A stretch of 64,000 nt of DNA, taken from contig JBDWCA010000002.1 in assembly GCA_039978075.1 (NCBI GenBank), forward strand, positions 372,001-436,000. The letters run 5' to 3'. Shown here one piece after another: positions 1 to 7,722 of the stretch. Under the pieces are notes generated by a model, which was not told the DNA's origin, ran no database searches, and worked only from the letters and a program-made list of their open reading frames with translations. Both the position numbers and the translations under genes were made by a program. Source of the DNA: Anderseniella sp039978075. Its GTDB lineage: Bacteria; Pseudomonadota; Alphaproteobacteria; Rhizobiales; Aestuariivirgaceae. Position 1 is the stretch's first letter, and each line of letters opens with the position of its first letter.

Positions 1-266
1 TTCCAGGTGCTTGCCGGTGTGACGGCGTAAATCTCGTGGCTCACCGTGTCGCGTTCGACCACCAGCCATTGCCGGCAACCGCCGGTGTGATGCCAGTGTT
101 CGGCCGTGCGCCCGCGGACATTGTCGCGGATGTGCACATAGTCGTGCCATTCATCCATGGTGCCGTCGCCTATTGCTGCCGGGCGCTGCTTGGAGGCATC
201 GCCCTTGATGTAGAACTCGTCCGTGGTGCGCTGGCCGCAGTAAGGACAATTGATCAGGTAAGCCAT
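1..266 (-). CDS. soxD: Sarcosine oxidase delta subunit (partial, C-terminus off the left edge)
   Basis: Small zinc-binding subunit of heterotetrameric sarcosine oxidase, which oxidises sarcosine to glycine and passes the methyl group to tetrahydrofolate. Translation starts at the ATG at 266 with MAYLINCPYCGQR; the CPYCG pair is the start of the Cys-rich zinc site of this family, followed by the family-typical EWHDYVHIRDN and an AEHWHHTGGCRQW stretch. It lies 12 bases downstream of soxB on the same strand, the usual soxB-D order, so soxA and soxG would be expected further left. About 88 residues are visible and the stop codon is outside the window. Confidence 0.93.
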   Translation of the reverse strand, partial: MAYLINCPYCGQRTTDEFYIKGDASKQRPAAIGDGTMDEWHDYVHIRDNVRGRTAEHWHHTGGCRQWLVVERDTVSHEIYAVTPASTW

Positions 267-278
267 TGTCTTGTCCCC

Positions 279-1529
279 TTAGTGCAAATTCGCTTGCGCG
301 CCATGCGCGGTTTCATCCATCACGTATCCGGTGCGGAACCGGTCGAGCCGCATGGCCGAGTTCAGTTCGTGCGGGGCGTCATTGGCGATGGTGTGGGCAA
401 AGCACCAGCCCGATGCCGGGGTCGCCTTGAAGCCGCCATAGCACCAGCCGGCATTGAGATAGAGATTGTCGATATGGGTCTTGTCGATGATCGGCGATCC
501 GTCCATCGACATGTCCATGATGCCGCCCCAGGAACGCAGCACCCGGGCACGTGACAGGGACGGGATCATCGCCAGCCCGCATTCGACCACGTGTTCGACC
601 GTTGGCAGGTTGCCGCGCTGGGCATAGGAGTTGTAGCCGTCAATGTCACCGCCGAACACCAGGCCGCCCTTGTCCGACTGCGAGATGTAGAAATGCCCGA
701 CCCCGTAGGTCACCACATTGTCGAGCCACGGCTTGATGCCTTCGGTCACAAACGCCTGCAGCACGTGGCTTTCAATCGGCAGTTCGAGCCCGGCCATCCT
801 GGCTACGGTGGTTGAGTTGCCGGCAGCCGCCAGCCCGATCTTCTTGCAGCCGATGAAACCCTTGCTGGTTTCAACGCCGACGACCTTGCCCTTCTCGCGC
901 TTGATGCCGGTGACCTCGCAGTGCTGGATCACGTCGACGCCGCGCATGTCGGCCCCGCGGGCAAAGCCCCAGGCCACCGCGTCATGGCGCACCGTGCCGC
1001 CGCGCCGCTGGCACAGCCCGCCCATGATCGGGAAGCGGCCATTTTCGAAGTTCAGAAACGGCATCATGTCGTGCAGGGCATGCTGGTCGAGGATTTCCGC
1101 GTCCACGCCGTGAATGCGCATGGCATTGCCGCGCCGGACATAGGCATCGCGCTGGCCGTCGGAGTGGAACAGGTTGACCACGCCGCGCTGCGACACCATG
1201 GCGTTGAAGTTGAAGTCCTGCTCCAGGCCTTCCCAGAGCTGCAGCGATTTTTCATAGAACGGGTTGTTGCCGGGCAACAGGTAGTTGGAGCGGATGATGG
1301 TTGTGTTGCGCCCGATATTGCCGCTGCCGAGATAACCCTTTTCCAGCACCGCGACATTGGTGATGCCGTGCACCTTGGCCAGGTAATAGGCTGTTGCCAG
1401 CCCGTGCCCGCCGCCGCCGACAATGATCACGTCGTATTCCGGCTTCGGATCAGGCGAGCGCCAGGCGGGCTGCCAGTTCTTGTGGCCGGACCACGCATTG
1501 CGGGCCAGTGAAAAGATCGAATACTTCAT
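279..1529 (-). CDS. soxB: Sarcosine oxidase beta subunit
   Basis: Catalytic flavoprotein subunit of heterotetrameric sarcosine oxidase (about 416 residues, normal length). An N-terminal dinucleotide-binding motif GGGGHG lies at residues 38-43 after the family-typical leader MKYSIFSLARNAW. The GGTVRHDAVAW segment near residue 182 carries the histidine that in characterised SoxB binds FMN covalently. The ATG at 1529 is chosen because its translation matches the conserved SoxB N-terminus; an in-frame ATG at 1538 and a TTG at 1550 would add only a few residues. It is divergent from a GlxA-type AraC regulator, which suggests local control by sarcosine or a related methylated glycine. Confidence 0.93.
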   Translation of the reverse strand: MKYSIFSLARNAWSGHKNWQPAWRSPDPKPEYDVIIVGGGGHGLATAYYLAKVHGITNVAVLEKGYLGSGNIGRNTTIIRSNYLLPGNNPFYEKSLQLWEGLEQDFNFNAMVSQRGVVNLFHSDGQRDAYVRRGNAMRIHGVDAEILDQHALHDMMPFLNFENGRFPIMGGLCQRRGGTVRHDAVAWGFARGADMRGVDVIQHCEVTGIKREKGKVVGVETSKGFIGCKKIGLAAAGNSTTVARMAGLELPIESHVLQAFVTEGIKPWLDNVVTYGVGHFYISQSDKGGLVFGGDIDGYNSYAQRGNLPTVEHVVECGLAMIPSLSRARVLRSWGGIMDMSMDGSPIIDKTHIDNLYLNAGWCYGGFKATPASGWCFAHTIANDAPHELNSAMRLDRFRTGYVMDETAHGAQANLH

Positions 1530-1626
1530 GTCGGGCATCCGTTTCAGCAAATTGGAAGCAAAAGTATAGGGGCCGAGCGCGCAAAAGCTGTTGTCTCTAT
1601 GGGCCGTTTACTTTACTCATAGCGAC

Positions 1627-2622
1627 ATGAGCCTGAAGGACGCCTCATCTCCGGAAGTCATAGCATTCCTGCTGGTAGACGGGTTTGCACTGATGTCGTT
1701 TGCCTCTGCGGTCGAACCCTTGCGCGCCGCCAACACGCTGGCAGGGCGCGAATTGTACAAGACAATCTGCGTGTCTCACGACGGTAATCCGGTCACCTCT
1801 TCCGTTGGTACGGTGCAGCCGTGCGAGGCGCAGGTGGGCGACATGATCGACGCCAGCACGCTGTTTGTGTGCGCCGGCGGCAGGCCGTGGTCGTACGGTG
1901 ACAAGAAGACATTCGCCTGGTTGCGGTTGCTGTCGCGGCGCGGGGTCCGCATTGGCGGTGTGTCGGGCGGGCCTTACGTTCTGGCGCGGTCAGGCATCAT
2001 GGAAGGCCGCCACATGACCATCCACTGGGAGCATGCGCCGGCCCTGTCGGAGGAATACCCGGACCTGCTGCTGACCCGCTCGCGCTATATCATTGACCGC
2101 GACCGGGTCACCTGTGCCGGTGGTATTGCGGCGCTGGACATGATGCATGCGATCATTGCCGAACAGCACGGCAAGGCGTTTGCCACCCAGGTGTCGGACT
2201 GGTTCCTGCATCGCGACGTGGCGCTGGCGACCTCGCCGCAACGCGCCTCGCTGACCCAGCGCTACGGCATTCACCGGCAGGACGTGATCTATGCGCTTGA
2301 GCTGATGGAGAGCAATATCGCAACCCCGCTTGACCGGGCGGCGATCGCCAAGCGGGTCGGGCTGTCCACCCGCCAGATCGACCGGCTGTTCGCCAGCCTG
2401 CTGGGCGCAAGTTTTGCCGATCACTACCGCACATTACGGTTGGAACGCGCCCGCAACCTGTTGATGCAGTCCACCCTGCCGATCACCGAGGTGGCGCTGG
2501 CGTGCGGATTTGCCAATGCCAGCCATTTCTCGCGCGCCTATTCGGCCAAGTTCGGCATCCCGCCGCGTCGCGACAGGGTGCAGGCCGGCCGGTTGTCCGC
2601 GCCGCTGGAGCAGGAAGCCTGA
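1627..2622 (+). CDS. GlxA-family AraC-type regulator (DJ-1/GATase1-like plus AraC HTH), SouR/GbdR-like
   Basis: Transcription factor of about 331 residues. The first 200 residues form a DJ-1/PfpI-like domain (FLLVDGFALMSFASAVEPLR; GGVSGGPYVLA in the nucleophile-elbow region, without the catalytic Cys). The last 100 residues form an AraC double helix-turn-helix (VGLSTRQIDRLF and ALACGFANASHFSRAY). Characterised relatives with this architecture include GbdR, CdhR and SouR, which control glycine betaine, carnitine and sarcosine catabolism. Divergence from soxB supports a role as the local sarcosine regulator; this is inference from context. The ATG at 1627 is preferred over the TTG at 1591. Confidence 0.85.
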   Translation: MSLKDASSPEVIAFLLVDGFALMSFASAVEPLRAANTLAGRELYKTICVSHDGNPVTSSVGTVQPCEAQVGDMIDASTLFVCAGGRPWSYGDKKTFAWLRLLSRRGVRIGGVSGGPYVLARSGIMEGRHMTIHWEHAPALSEEYPDLLLTRSRYIIDRDRVTCAGGIAALDMMHAIIAEQHGKAFATQVSDWFLHRDVALATSPQRASLTQRYGIHRQDVIYALELMESNIATPLDRAAIAKRVGLSTRQIDRLFASLLGASFADHYRTLRLERARNLLMQSTLPITEVALACGFANASHFSRAYSAKFGIPPRRDRVQAGRLSAPLEQEA

Positions 2623-2631
2623 TCCAGACCG

Positions 2632-2937
2632 TCAGTCGCGATAGCGCGACCGGTTGTAGCCGCGCGGATCACCGACACTGCTGGCATCGATATAGCAGCG
2701 CGCTTCACGCGGCCCGCCGCCACGGCGCACCTGGTACACGTCGCGCCGATACACCCGGCGGCAGCTTTCCCAGACATCCTCGCCCGGAAAGGCGCGTATA
2801 TACACCCATATGGCGGTGCGACCGGAATCCCGGAAGGACCCGGCAGTCGCCGTGGTTGTTGTGCCCGCCGCCAGGGCGGCAAATGAAAGCACGCCGGCAA
2901 TTCCTGCAAGGGCAAGGCTGCTCTTGAACATGTTCAT
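2632..2937 (-). CDS. Small secreted basic protein, function unknown
   Basis: About 101 residues. Residues 1-32 look like a Sec signal peptide (MNMFKSS, hydrophobic core LALAGIAGVLSFAALAAG, then a Thr/Ala-rich stretch). The mature part has two cysteines (ESCRR and ARCYI) that could form a disulfide, and it is rich in Arg and Tyr. The ATG at 2937 has an AGGA ribosome-binding site at a good distance, and the frame upstream of it is not protein-like. I do not recognise the family. It lies 82 bases downstream of the glycosyltransferase gene on the same strand, so it could be co-transcribed with the lipid-remodelling operon, though the gap allows its own promoter. Confidence 0.6.
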   Translation of the reverse strand: MNMFKSSLALAGIAGVLSFAALAAGTTTTATAGSFRDSGRTAIWVYIRAFPGEDVWESCRRVYRRDVYQVRRGGGPREARCYIDASSVGDPRGYNRSRYRD

Positions 2938-3019
2938 AACGGTACCATTCCTTTCAATGATAATGTTGTTGTCAGCCAGTATACGTGCTGGATCGCGTAA
3001 CGTACCAGTCACAACTCAA

Positions 3020-4102
3020 TCAGGCTCCGGTGTTGGAAGTGTGACTGGCCGGAAAACCGCGACCGGCTGCAGCGCGCCGGTGGTCCGGCGGATTGCGGTT
3101 TGCCGGCACCAGCGAGGCTTCGAACTGGTCGGTTACCCGGTCCCAGGAAAATGTACCGGCAAAGTCGATACAGTCCTGTCGGTCCAGCGTCAGGGCTTTT
3201 GATATGGCCACGCCGAGATCGTCATCGAGAACACCGGCGCGCGACGATGTGATCACGTCAATCGGTCCCTCGACCGGATAGGCGGCCACCGGCACGCCGC
3301 AGGCGAGCGCTTCCAGCATGACCAGCCCGAACGTGTCGGTGCGGCTGGGAAACACGAACACATCCGCCGACGCCAGTGCGCGGGAAAGATCGTCGCCGGT
3401 GCGATAGCCGGTGAACACCACATCCGGGTAGCGCTGTTTCAGGTCAGCCAGTTGCGGGCCGTCGCCGACCACCACCTTGGAGCCGGGCACATCGGCCTCA
3501 AGGAACGCCCCTATGTTCTTTTCAACCGCGACCCGTCCGGCACACAGCATGACCGGGCGCACAAGCCCGCCAAACACATCTGACGTGGACGGTTTGAACA
3601 GATCCATGTCCACACCGCGTGTCCAGGTTTTCAGGTTGGAAAATCTTAAGCCCGTCAGCCTGCGGGTCACCGTCGGCGTCGGCACCAGCGTTGCGTCGGC
3701 TGGCCCGTGAAACTGCCGCAACAGGGCGTATGCAAGGCGCTCAAGGCCCGGCACCGGCAACCGGTTGACCAGCATTTCCGGAAACCGCGAGTGGAAGCTT
3801 GTTGTAAACGCCAGGCCATGTTTCAGGCAGTGCCGCCGCGCCATCCAGCCCAACGGGCCTTCAGTGGCGATATGAATGCATTCGGGGTCGAAGACCCTGA
3901 CCCGGCGACTGACCTCACCGGGCGTGACCAGCGCCAGCCGGATTTCAGGGTAGGTCGGCATCGGAATAGTGCGGTGGCCTTCAGGCGTCAGGCACATGAC
4001 CTTGTGGCCCTTGTCGCGCAGGCCTTTAATGGTGCGGGTCAGGGTGCGGACAACGCCGTTAACCTGCGGGTGCCAGGCGTCCGTTACCAGAAGTATGCGC
4101 AT
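3020..4102 (-). CDS. agt: GT4-type glycosyltransferase, probable diacylglycerol glycosyltransferase of lipid remodelling (Agt-like)
   Basis: Retaining GT-B glycosyltransferase, 360 residues. The N-terminal domain opens MRILLVTDAWHPQVNGVVRTL, the classic start of GT4 lipid-linked transferases. The C-terminal domain carries the nucleotide-sugar E-x7-E region in SRTDTFGLVMLEALACG. It overlaps the upstream phosphoesterase gene by 44 bases. In alphaproteobacteria a PlcP-type phospholipase paired with such an enzyme makes monoglycosyl-diacylglycerol from diacylglycerol released under phosphate starvation. That role is inferred from family and neighbours; the sugar cannot be read from sequence. The start at 4102 has a GGAGAAGAG ribosome-binding site. 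The last 30 residues are low in conservation and Arg/Pro-rich. Confidence 0.78.
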   Translation of the reverse strand: MRILLVTDAWHPQVNGVVRTLTRTIKGLRDKGHKVMCLTPEGHRTIPMPTYPEIRLALVTPGEVSRRVRVFDPECIHIATEGPLGWMARRHCLKHGLAFTTSFHSRFPEMLVNRLPVPGLERLAYALLRQFHGPADATLVPTPTVTRRLTGLRFSNLKTWTRGVDMDLFKPSTSDVFGGLVRPVMLCAGRVAVEKNIGAFLEADVPGSKVVVGDGPQLADLKQRYPDVVFTGYRTGDDLSRALASADVFVFPSRTDTFGLVMLEALACGVPVAAYPVEGPIDVITSSRAGVLDDDLGVAISKALTLDRQDCIDFAGTFSWDRVTDQFEASLVPANRNPPDHRRAAAGRGFPASHTSNTGA

Positions 4103-4895
4103 GTCTCTTCTCCGGTTCGCCCACTGATATGGGGTTCGCGGTGCGCCAGTCCAAGAGCTCGAAGGTGCCGTCAAAGTGCTCAACCAAAGCGGAGCAGCTT
4201 TCCACCCAGTCGCCGTCATTGAAATAGTCGATACCGTCGATGGTGCGCATTTCCGGTGTGTGCACGTGACCGCAGATCACTCCATCCGCCTTACGTCGCC
4301 TGGCCTCGCGCACCATGGCGTTCTCGAAATTCGACAGAAACTCGACCGCCCGTTTCACCCGGTTTTTCAGGTACGCCGACAGCGACCAGTACGGCCGGCC
4401 GAGCAGGCGCCGGACTTTGTTGAGCACCACATTGGTGGAGATCGCCACCTCGTAGGCATTGTCGCCCAGATAGGCCAGCCATTTGGCATATTTCACCACG
4501 CCGTCAAACTCGTCGCCGTGCATGACAAGATAGCGTTTGCCCGTAGCTGAGATATGGATGTCTGAGAGCCGCACCGCCATGCGGCCGAACTGGCTGCCGG
4601 CAAAGTCGCGGAAGTTCTCGTCATGATTGCCGGGAATGTAGATCACCCTTGTGCCTTTTCGCGCCTTGCGCAACAGCTTCTGGATGACGTCATTGTGCAG
4701 CTGGTCCCACTGCCAGGTTTTCTTCAGCGCCCAGTTGTCGACGATGTCGCCGACCAGGTACAGCGTTTCCGACTCGGTCACCCGCAGGAAGTCCAGCAAC
4801 AGTTCCGCCTGCGCCCGCTTTGTGCCGAGGTGAAAATCCGAAATCCAGATGGCACGGTATCTGGCGGCGCGCGGCGCTGGCGAGTGGATGTTCAT
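4059..4895 (-). CDS. plcP: PlcP-type metallophosphoesterase (phospholipase C of lipid remodelling)
   Basis: Calcineurin-like phosphoesterase, 278 residues, of the LpxH-resembling family in which Sinorhizobium PlcP cleaves phosphatidylcholine and related lipids to diacylglycerol. All metal-site motifs are intact: DFHLG (Asp20, His22), GDIVD (Asp50), GNHD (90-92), HGDEFD (126-131) and GHVH near residue 213. The start at 4895 overlaps the btaB stop by four bases (ATGA). Databases often label such proteins UDP-2,3-diacylglucosamine diphosphatase; its place between betaine-lipid genes and a lipid glycosyltransferase favours the PlcP role. It probably acts at the inner face of the membrane. Confidence 0.82.
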   Translation of the reverse strand: MNIHSPAPRAARYRAIWISDFHLGTKRAQAELLLDFLRVTESETLYLVGDIVDNWALKKTWQWDQLHNDVIQKLLRKARKGTRVIYIPGNHDENFRDFAGSQFGRMAVRLSDIHISATGKRYLVMHGDEFDGVVKYAKWLAYLGDNAYEVAISTNVVLNKVRRLLGRPYWSLSAYLKNRVKRAVEFLSNFENAMVREARRRKADGVICGHVHTPEMRTIDGIDYFNDGDWVESCSALVEHFDGTFELLDWRTANPISVGEPEKRHAHTSGNGRLAPAG

Positions 4896-5584
4896 GTTTG
4901 TGCGGCCGCTGTCGGGTCGCCCGACACCACGATCAGCACAGTGTAGCCGCCGGCCAGGGTACGGGCGCTGGTGGTGAGGCCGCGCTCTGCGGCAAGCCTT
5001 TTGATGGTCCCTGACATGTCGGCGGGCGGCGCGACATGAAACCTGCCCAGCCATTTCAGCATCAGCGCGCGGGCAAAACCGGGCCAGCGCTCCATATCGC
5101 CAAAATCGACAATGTGCAGGCTGCCGTCAGGCTCAAGCTGGTCCAGAGCATTGGTGAACGCCCGCTGCCAGTCCGGCACCATGGACAGGCTGTAGGAAAA
5201 CAACACCCGCTGGAAACCTTGCAGCCGGAACGACCGGCACGCATCGAAGGTTTCCGCGTCGCCGGCCCTGGTGATGATGCGATCGCCGACACCGGCCCTG
5301 GCCGCTTTTGCGCTGGCGGTCTTCAGCATCTGGGCGGAGATATCGACACCGTAAAACAGCGCCCGCGGGTTGGCGCGCGCCGCGACCACGAGATTACGCC
5401 CGGTGCCGCAGCCAACCTCCAGCACCCGGCCGCCGTCGGGAATGTCCAGTGTGGCAAGCAGCGTGTCGCGGCCGAACAGATAGTATTTCCGGGTCAGGTC
5501 ATAGATGAAGCGCTGGTGGCGGTAGACATCGTCCATGGTGCGGGCATGGCGGGCAGCGACGAGTGTCCGGTTGTGCTGTTTCAC
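4892..5584 (-). CDS. btaB: BtaB-type SAM-dependent N-methyltransferase of betaine lipid synthesis
   Basis: Class I methyltransferase, about 230 residues, with the SAM motif EVGCGTG at residues 56-62 and the acidic YGVDIS strand-2 motif after it. In Rhodobacter, BtaB adds three methyl groups to diacylglyceryl-homoserine to give DGTS. The GTG start at 5584 overlaps the btaA stop by four bases (GTGA), which explains why no ATG matches the family N-terminus. The early VYRHQRFIYDLTRKYYLFGRD stretch is typical of BtaB. The pairing with btaA makes this call strong. Confidence 0.88.
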   Translation of the reverse strand: MKQHNRTLVAARHARTMDDVYRHQRFIYDLTRKYYLFGRDTLLATLDIPDGGRVLEVGCGTGRNLVVAARANPRALFYGVDISAQMLKTASAKAARAGVGDRIITRAGDAETFDACRSFRLQGFQRVLFSYSLSMVPDWQRAFTNALDQLEPDGSLHIVDFGDMERWPGFARALMLKWLGRFHVAPPADMSGTIKRLAAERGLTTSARTLAGGYTVLIVVSGDPTAAAQT

Positions 5585-6846
5585 GGCGCTAGCTCGTAGA
5601 GATGAAAGCCGCCATAGATCGCCGACCGGTCGCGGACCGTGCCTCGTTTCGAGACCGTTTCGTCGTAAGCCCAGCGGCTGAGCACGGACGGTGCAACCCG
5701 GCCCTCCAGCGGCGAGTGCCGCGCAGCGGTGCGGAAGATGATCCGGGCACCCGGTGCTGCAGCGTGTGTCGCGGCAGCCCACAGGGCATTGAGCTGGTCA
5801 TCGGACATCCAGTCCTGTGCATCCAGCAGCACGATCCGGTCAACGCTCATCGGTTCTGCTTCGCCCAGCAGATCGGTCACCGACCGGTTGTGAGCGGAAA
5901 CCCGGTCAATGCGGTTACGCAGGGCGCGCCAGTTTTCCCCATCCAGATAAGGCGGCAGAGCCACGTCATTCTGGCCGCCAGTTAGATGGCTCGCATAGCT
6001 GCGGCCGAACGCCTGCCGGGCAAAATAGTTTTCCGACAGCGGGAAATCGCAGGCCAGCTTGCCGAGCCGCTCACGCAACACATCCGCCATGTGGCGGCCT
6101 TCGGCAAGCTCGGTATACTGGGCCGGCGGTATGCCGAGGCCGTAGAGAGACATGGGCGACGAGGTAAGCCAGCGGATCAACCGCCTGTCGAACAGGGGTG
6201 ACAGTTTTTCGGCAAAGAACCGGCGCTGCTCATCCAAAGTCTTCGACTTCATGATTTCGGCCGGGTTGACGCCATACACCCGCGCCGCCGCATGCGCGGC
6301 CGTGATGAACCGGCCAAGCAGCCCGTGCCGATAAAAGTTGCCGGCAAACAATTCAATGCGCGGTCCGGCCAGCGAACGCTCGCCCGACCAGTACCGCCGC
6401 GCCTCGTCATCCAGCCGGTGCGCCAGCAACTGGTCGTAAAGCTCGATATTCAGCGCGCTGCCGGTGCCGGCAAACAGCCGCGCAAAATCCTCATGCGACG
6501 GCAGGTGCCGGATGGCAGCCTGCTTGAGTTTCAAAAGCGACAGGTGCGCCTGGTTCAGGTCAACGGCAGTAATCCGCGCCGGATCAGCCGTCAGGTAGGA
6601 CAGCACATTGCATCCGCCGGACGTGATCGCCACCACATGATGGCCCGGCTCAATCGCCATGGCGTCCATGTCCACCACCGGGTCTTCCCAGATCTGCGGA
6701 TACACCAGCCCGTCAAACACAAACGCAAACACCCGCTCCAGTAATCCTTGCTGCGAGGCTGAAGCGCTGCGAAATACCGCCTGCTTCAAGGGTGTCGTCG
6801 AGGCGGCGCCTGTGTGAGTGGTGGTATCTAGTACGTCGTCCTGCAT
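5581..6846 (-). CDS. btaA: BtaA: SAM:diacylglycerol 3-amino-3-carboxypropyltransferase
   Basis: DUF3419/BtaA family enzyme, 421 residues, which moves the aminocarboxypropyl group of SAM to diacylglycerol as the first step of betaine lipid (DGTS) synthesis. Hallmarks seen are VYPQIWEDP (residues 48-56), the SGGCN loop of the SAM site (76-80) and AVDLNQAHLSLLKLK just after it. It is the first gene of a four-gene overlapping operon. The ATG at 6846 has GGGG upstream. A Pho box sits 70 bases upstream, so phosphate-starvation induction through PhoB is expected. Confidence 0.92.
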   Translation of the reverse strand: MQDDVLDTTTHTGAASTTPLKQAVFRSASASQQGLLERVFAFVFDGLVYPQIWEDPVVDMDAMAIEPGHHVVAITSGGCNVLSYLTADPARITAVDLNQAHLSLLKLKQAAIRHLPSHEDFARLFAGTGSALNIELYDQLLAHRLDDEARRYWSGERSLAGPRIELFAGNFYRHGLLGRFITAAHAAARVYGVNPAEIMKSKTLDEQRRFFAEKLSPLFDRRLIRWLTSSPMSLYGLGIPPAQYTELAEGRHMADVLRERLGKLACDFPLSENYFARQAFGRSYASHLTGGQNDVALPPYLDGENWRALRNRIDRVSAHNRSVTDLLGEAEPMSVDRIVLLDAQDWMSDDQLNALWAAATHAAAPGARIIFRTAARHSPLEGRVAPSVLSRWAYDETVSKRGTVRDRSAIYGGFHLYELAP

Positions 6847-6915
6847 GAAAGCCCCGAAACTGTATTTTCAGGACTTCGGTGTAAGCCTGGTCGATAACCG
6901 CAACGCTACAATGGC

Positions 6916-6933
6916 GTGACAAGATGATGACGG
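6916..6933 (-). promoter_or_regulatory. Pho box upstream of btaA
   Basis: On the minus strand the sequence is CCGTCATCATCTTGTCAC: two 7-base half-sites (CCGTCAT and TTGTCAC) separated by four bases. Against the PhoB consensus CTGTCAT-N4-CTGTCAY each half differs at one position. It ends 69 bases before the btaA ATG, in the correct orientation and spacing to drive the btaA-btaB-plcP-agt operon. Confidence 0.8.
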
Positions 6934-7130
6934 TGGCTGGTGAAAACAGGCTCATCCAGTCCCGTCCGGACGACTTCTTCTCCTACCTGCTGTCGGTCGA
7001 CGGCAACCCGGTCAGTTCGGTGACGGTGCTGATCACTGATCGCATGGCAGGTCTGCGTCTGTTGCCGGAAGACTGTGCGACGGCTTTGCCATTTGACTTT
7101 CCCCATGCCATGTTCTCGACTAGTAAATAA
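6924..7130 (+). pseudogene. Short ORF, possibly the 5' remnant of a truncated gene
   Basis: A 68-codon frame beginning ATGATGACG. Up to about 7090 its codons have the GC-rich third positions of the resident genes, and the translation (PDDFFSYLLSVDGNPVSSVT) looks protein-like. It then runs into AT-richer sequence and stops. I do not recognise the family. It may be the surviving 5' part of a resident gene cut by arrival of the AT-richer block to its right. The first codons overlap the Pho box of btaA, so its true start, if it is expressed at all, is uncertain. Confidence 0.3.
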
Positions 7131-7158
7131 GACGTTTTCCAGATCGAAAGAGAAGAGC

Positions 7159-7713
7159 GTGAGTAGAAAAATAGAAGTCATACATAGCACATTAGAGGCT
7201 GCATTAAGTGATGGCGCGTTAGTGACCTCAGATGGAACATCATTGGCGAAGGTTCCCGATGGATCAATCAGCCATGCCAGCAAAACGCATGTGGACGATC
7301 GCGGCACAGTCACTGAACTGTTTGACACCCGCTGGAACTGGCACCCTGACCCGATTGAGTTTGTTTACACTTACACCATTCGCGAAGGGCATGCGAAAGG
7401 TTGGGGTTTGCATAAAGAGCACGAGGATCGGTATTTCCTGATCCACGGACGCATGCAGATTGTTTGCTATGATATCCGCCCCGACAGCCCGACATTTCAG
7501 CAGATCACCCACATCCACCTAAGCCCCGAAAACCCGAGAATTGTAAGCATTCCCACGTATGTCTGGCACGCAAACTTGAATATTGGCGCAGGTGAGGTTC
7601 GGGTCGTTAACTTCCCGACCAAACCCTATGAACACGCCAATCCTGACAAGCTGCGCCTGCCGTTGGACACGCCTGAAATTCCGTACAGCATTTCGGGCCT
7701 TATGGGGTGGTAG
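7159..7713 (+). CDS. Cupin protein of the dTDP-4-dehydrorhamnose 3,5-epimerase (RmlC-like) type
   Basis: About 184 residues with an RmlC-like jelly-roll: HVDDRGTVTELFDTRWNW, then GHAKGWGLHKEHEDRYFLIHGRMQIVCYDIR, then VWHANLNIGAGEVRVVNFPTKPYEHANPD. The conserved His of HKEHEDR and the GRMQIVCYD strand are those of the sugar-epimerase fold. Likely substrate is a nucleotide-linked deoxysugar, but this is a family-level guess. The GTG at 7159 follows a GAGAAGAG ribosome-binding site; upstream translation is not family-like. The gene is clearly AT-richer than its neighbours and converges on a glycosyltransferase, so it was probably acquired with it. Confidence 0.7.
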   Translation: MSRKIEVIHSTLEAALSDGALVTSDGTSLAKVPDGSISHASKTHVDDRGTVTELFDTRWNWHPDPIEFVYTYTIREGHAKGWGLHKEHEDRYFLIHGRMQIVCYDIRPDSPTFQQITHIHLSPENPRIVSIPTYVWHANLNIGAGEVRVVNFPTKPYEHANPDKLRLPLDTPEIPYSISGLMGW

Positions 7714-7722
7714 ATTTGATGA

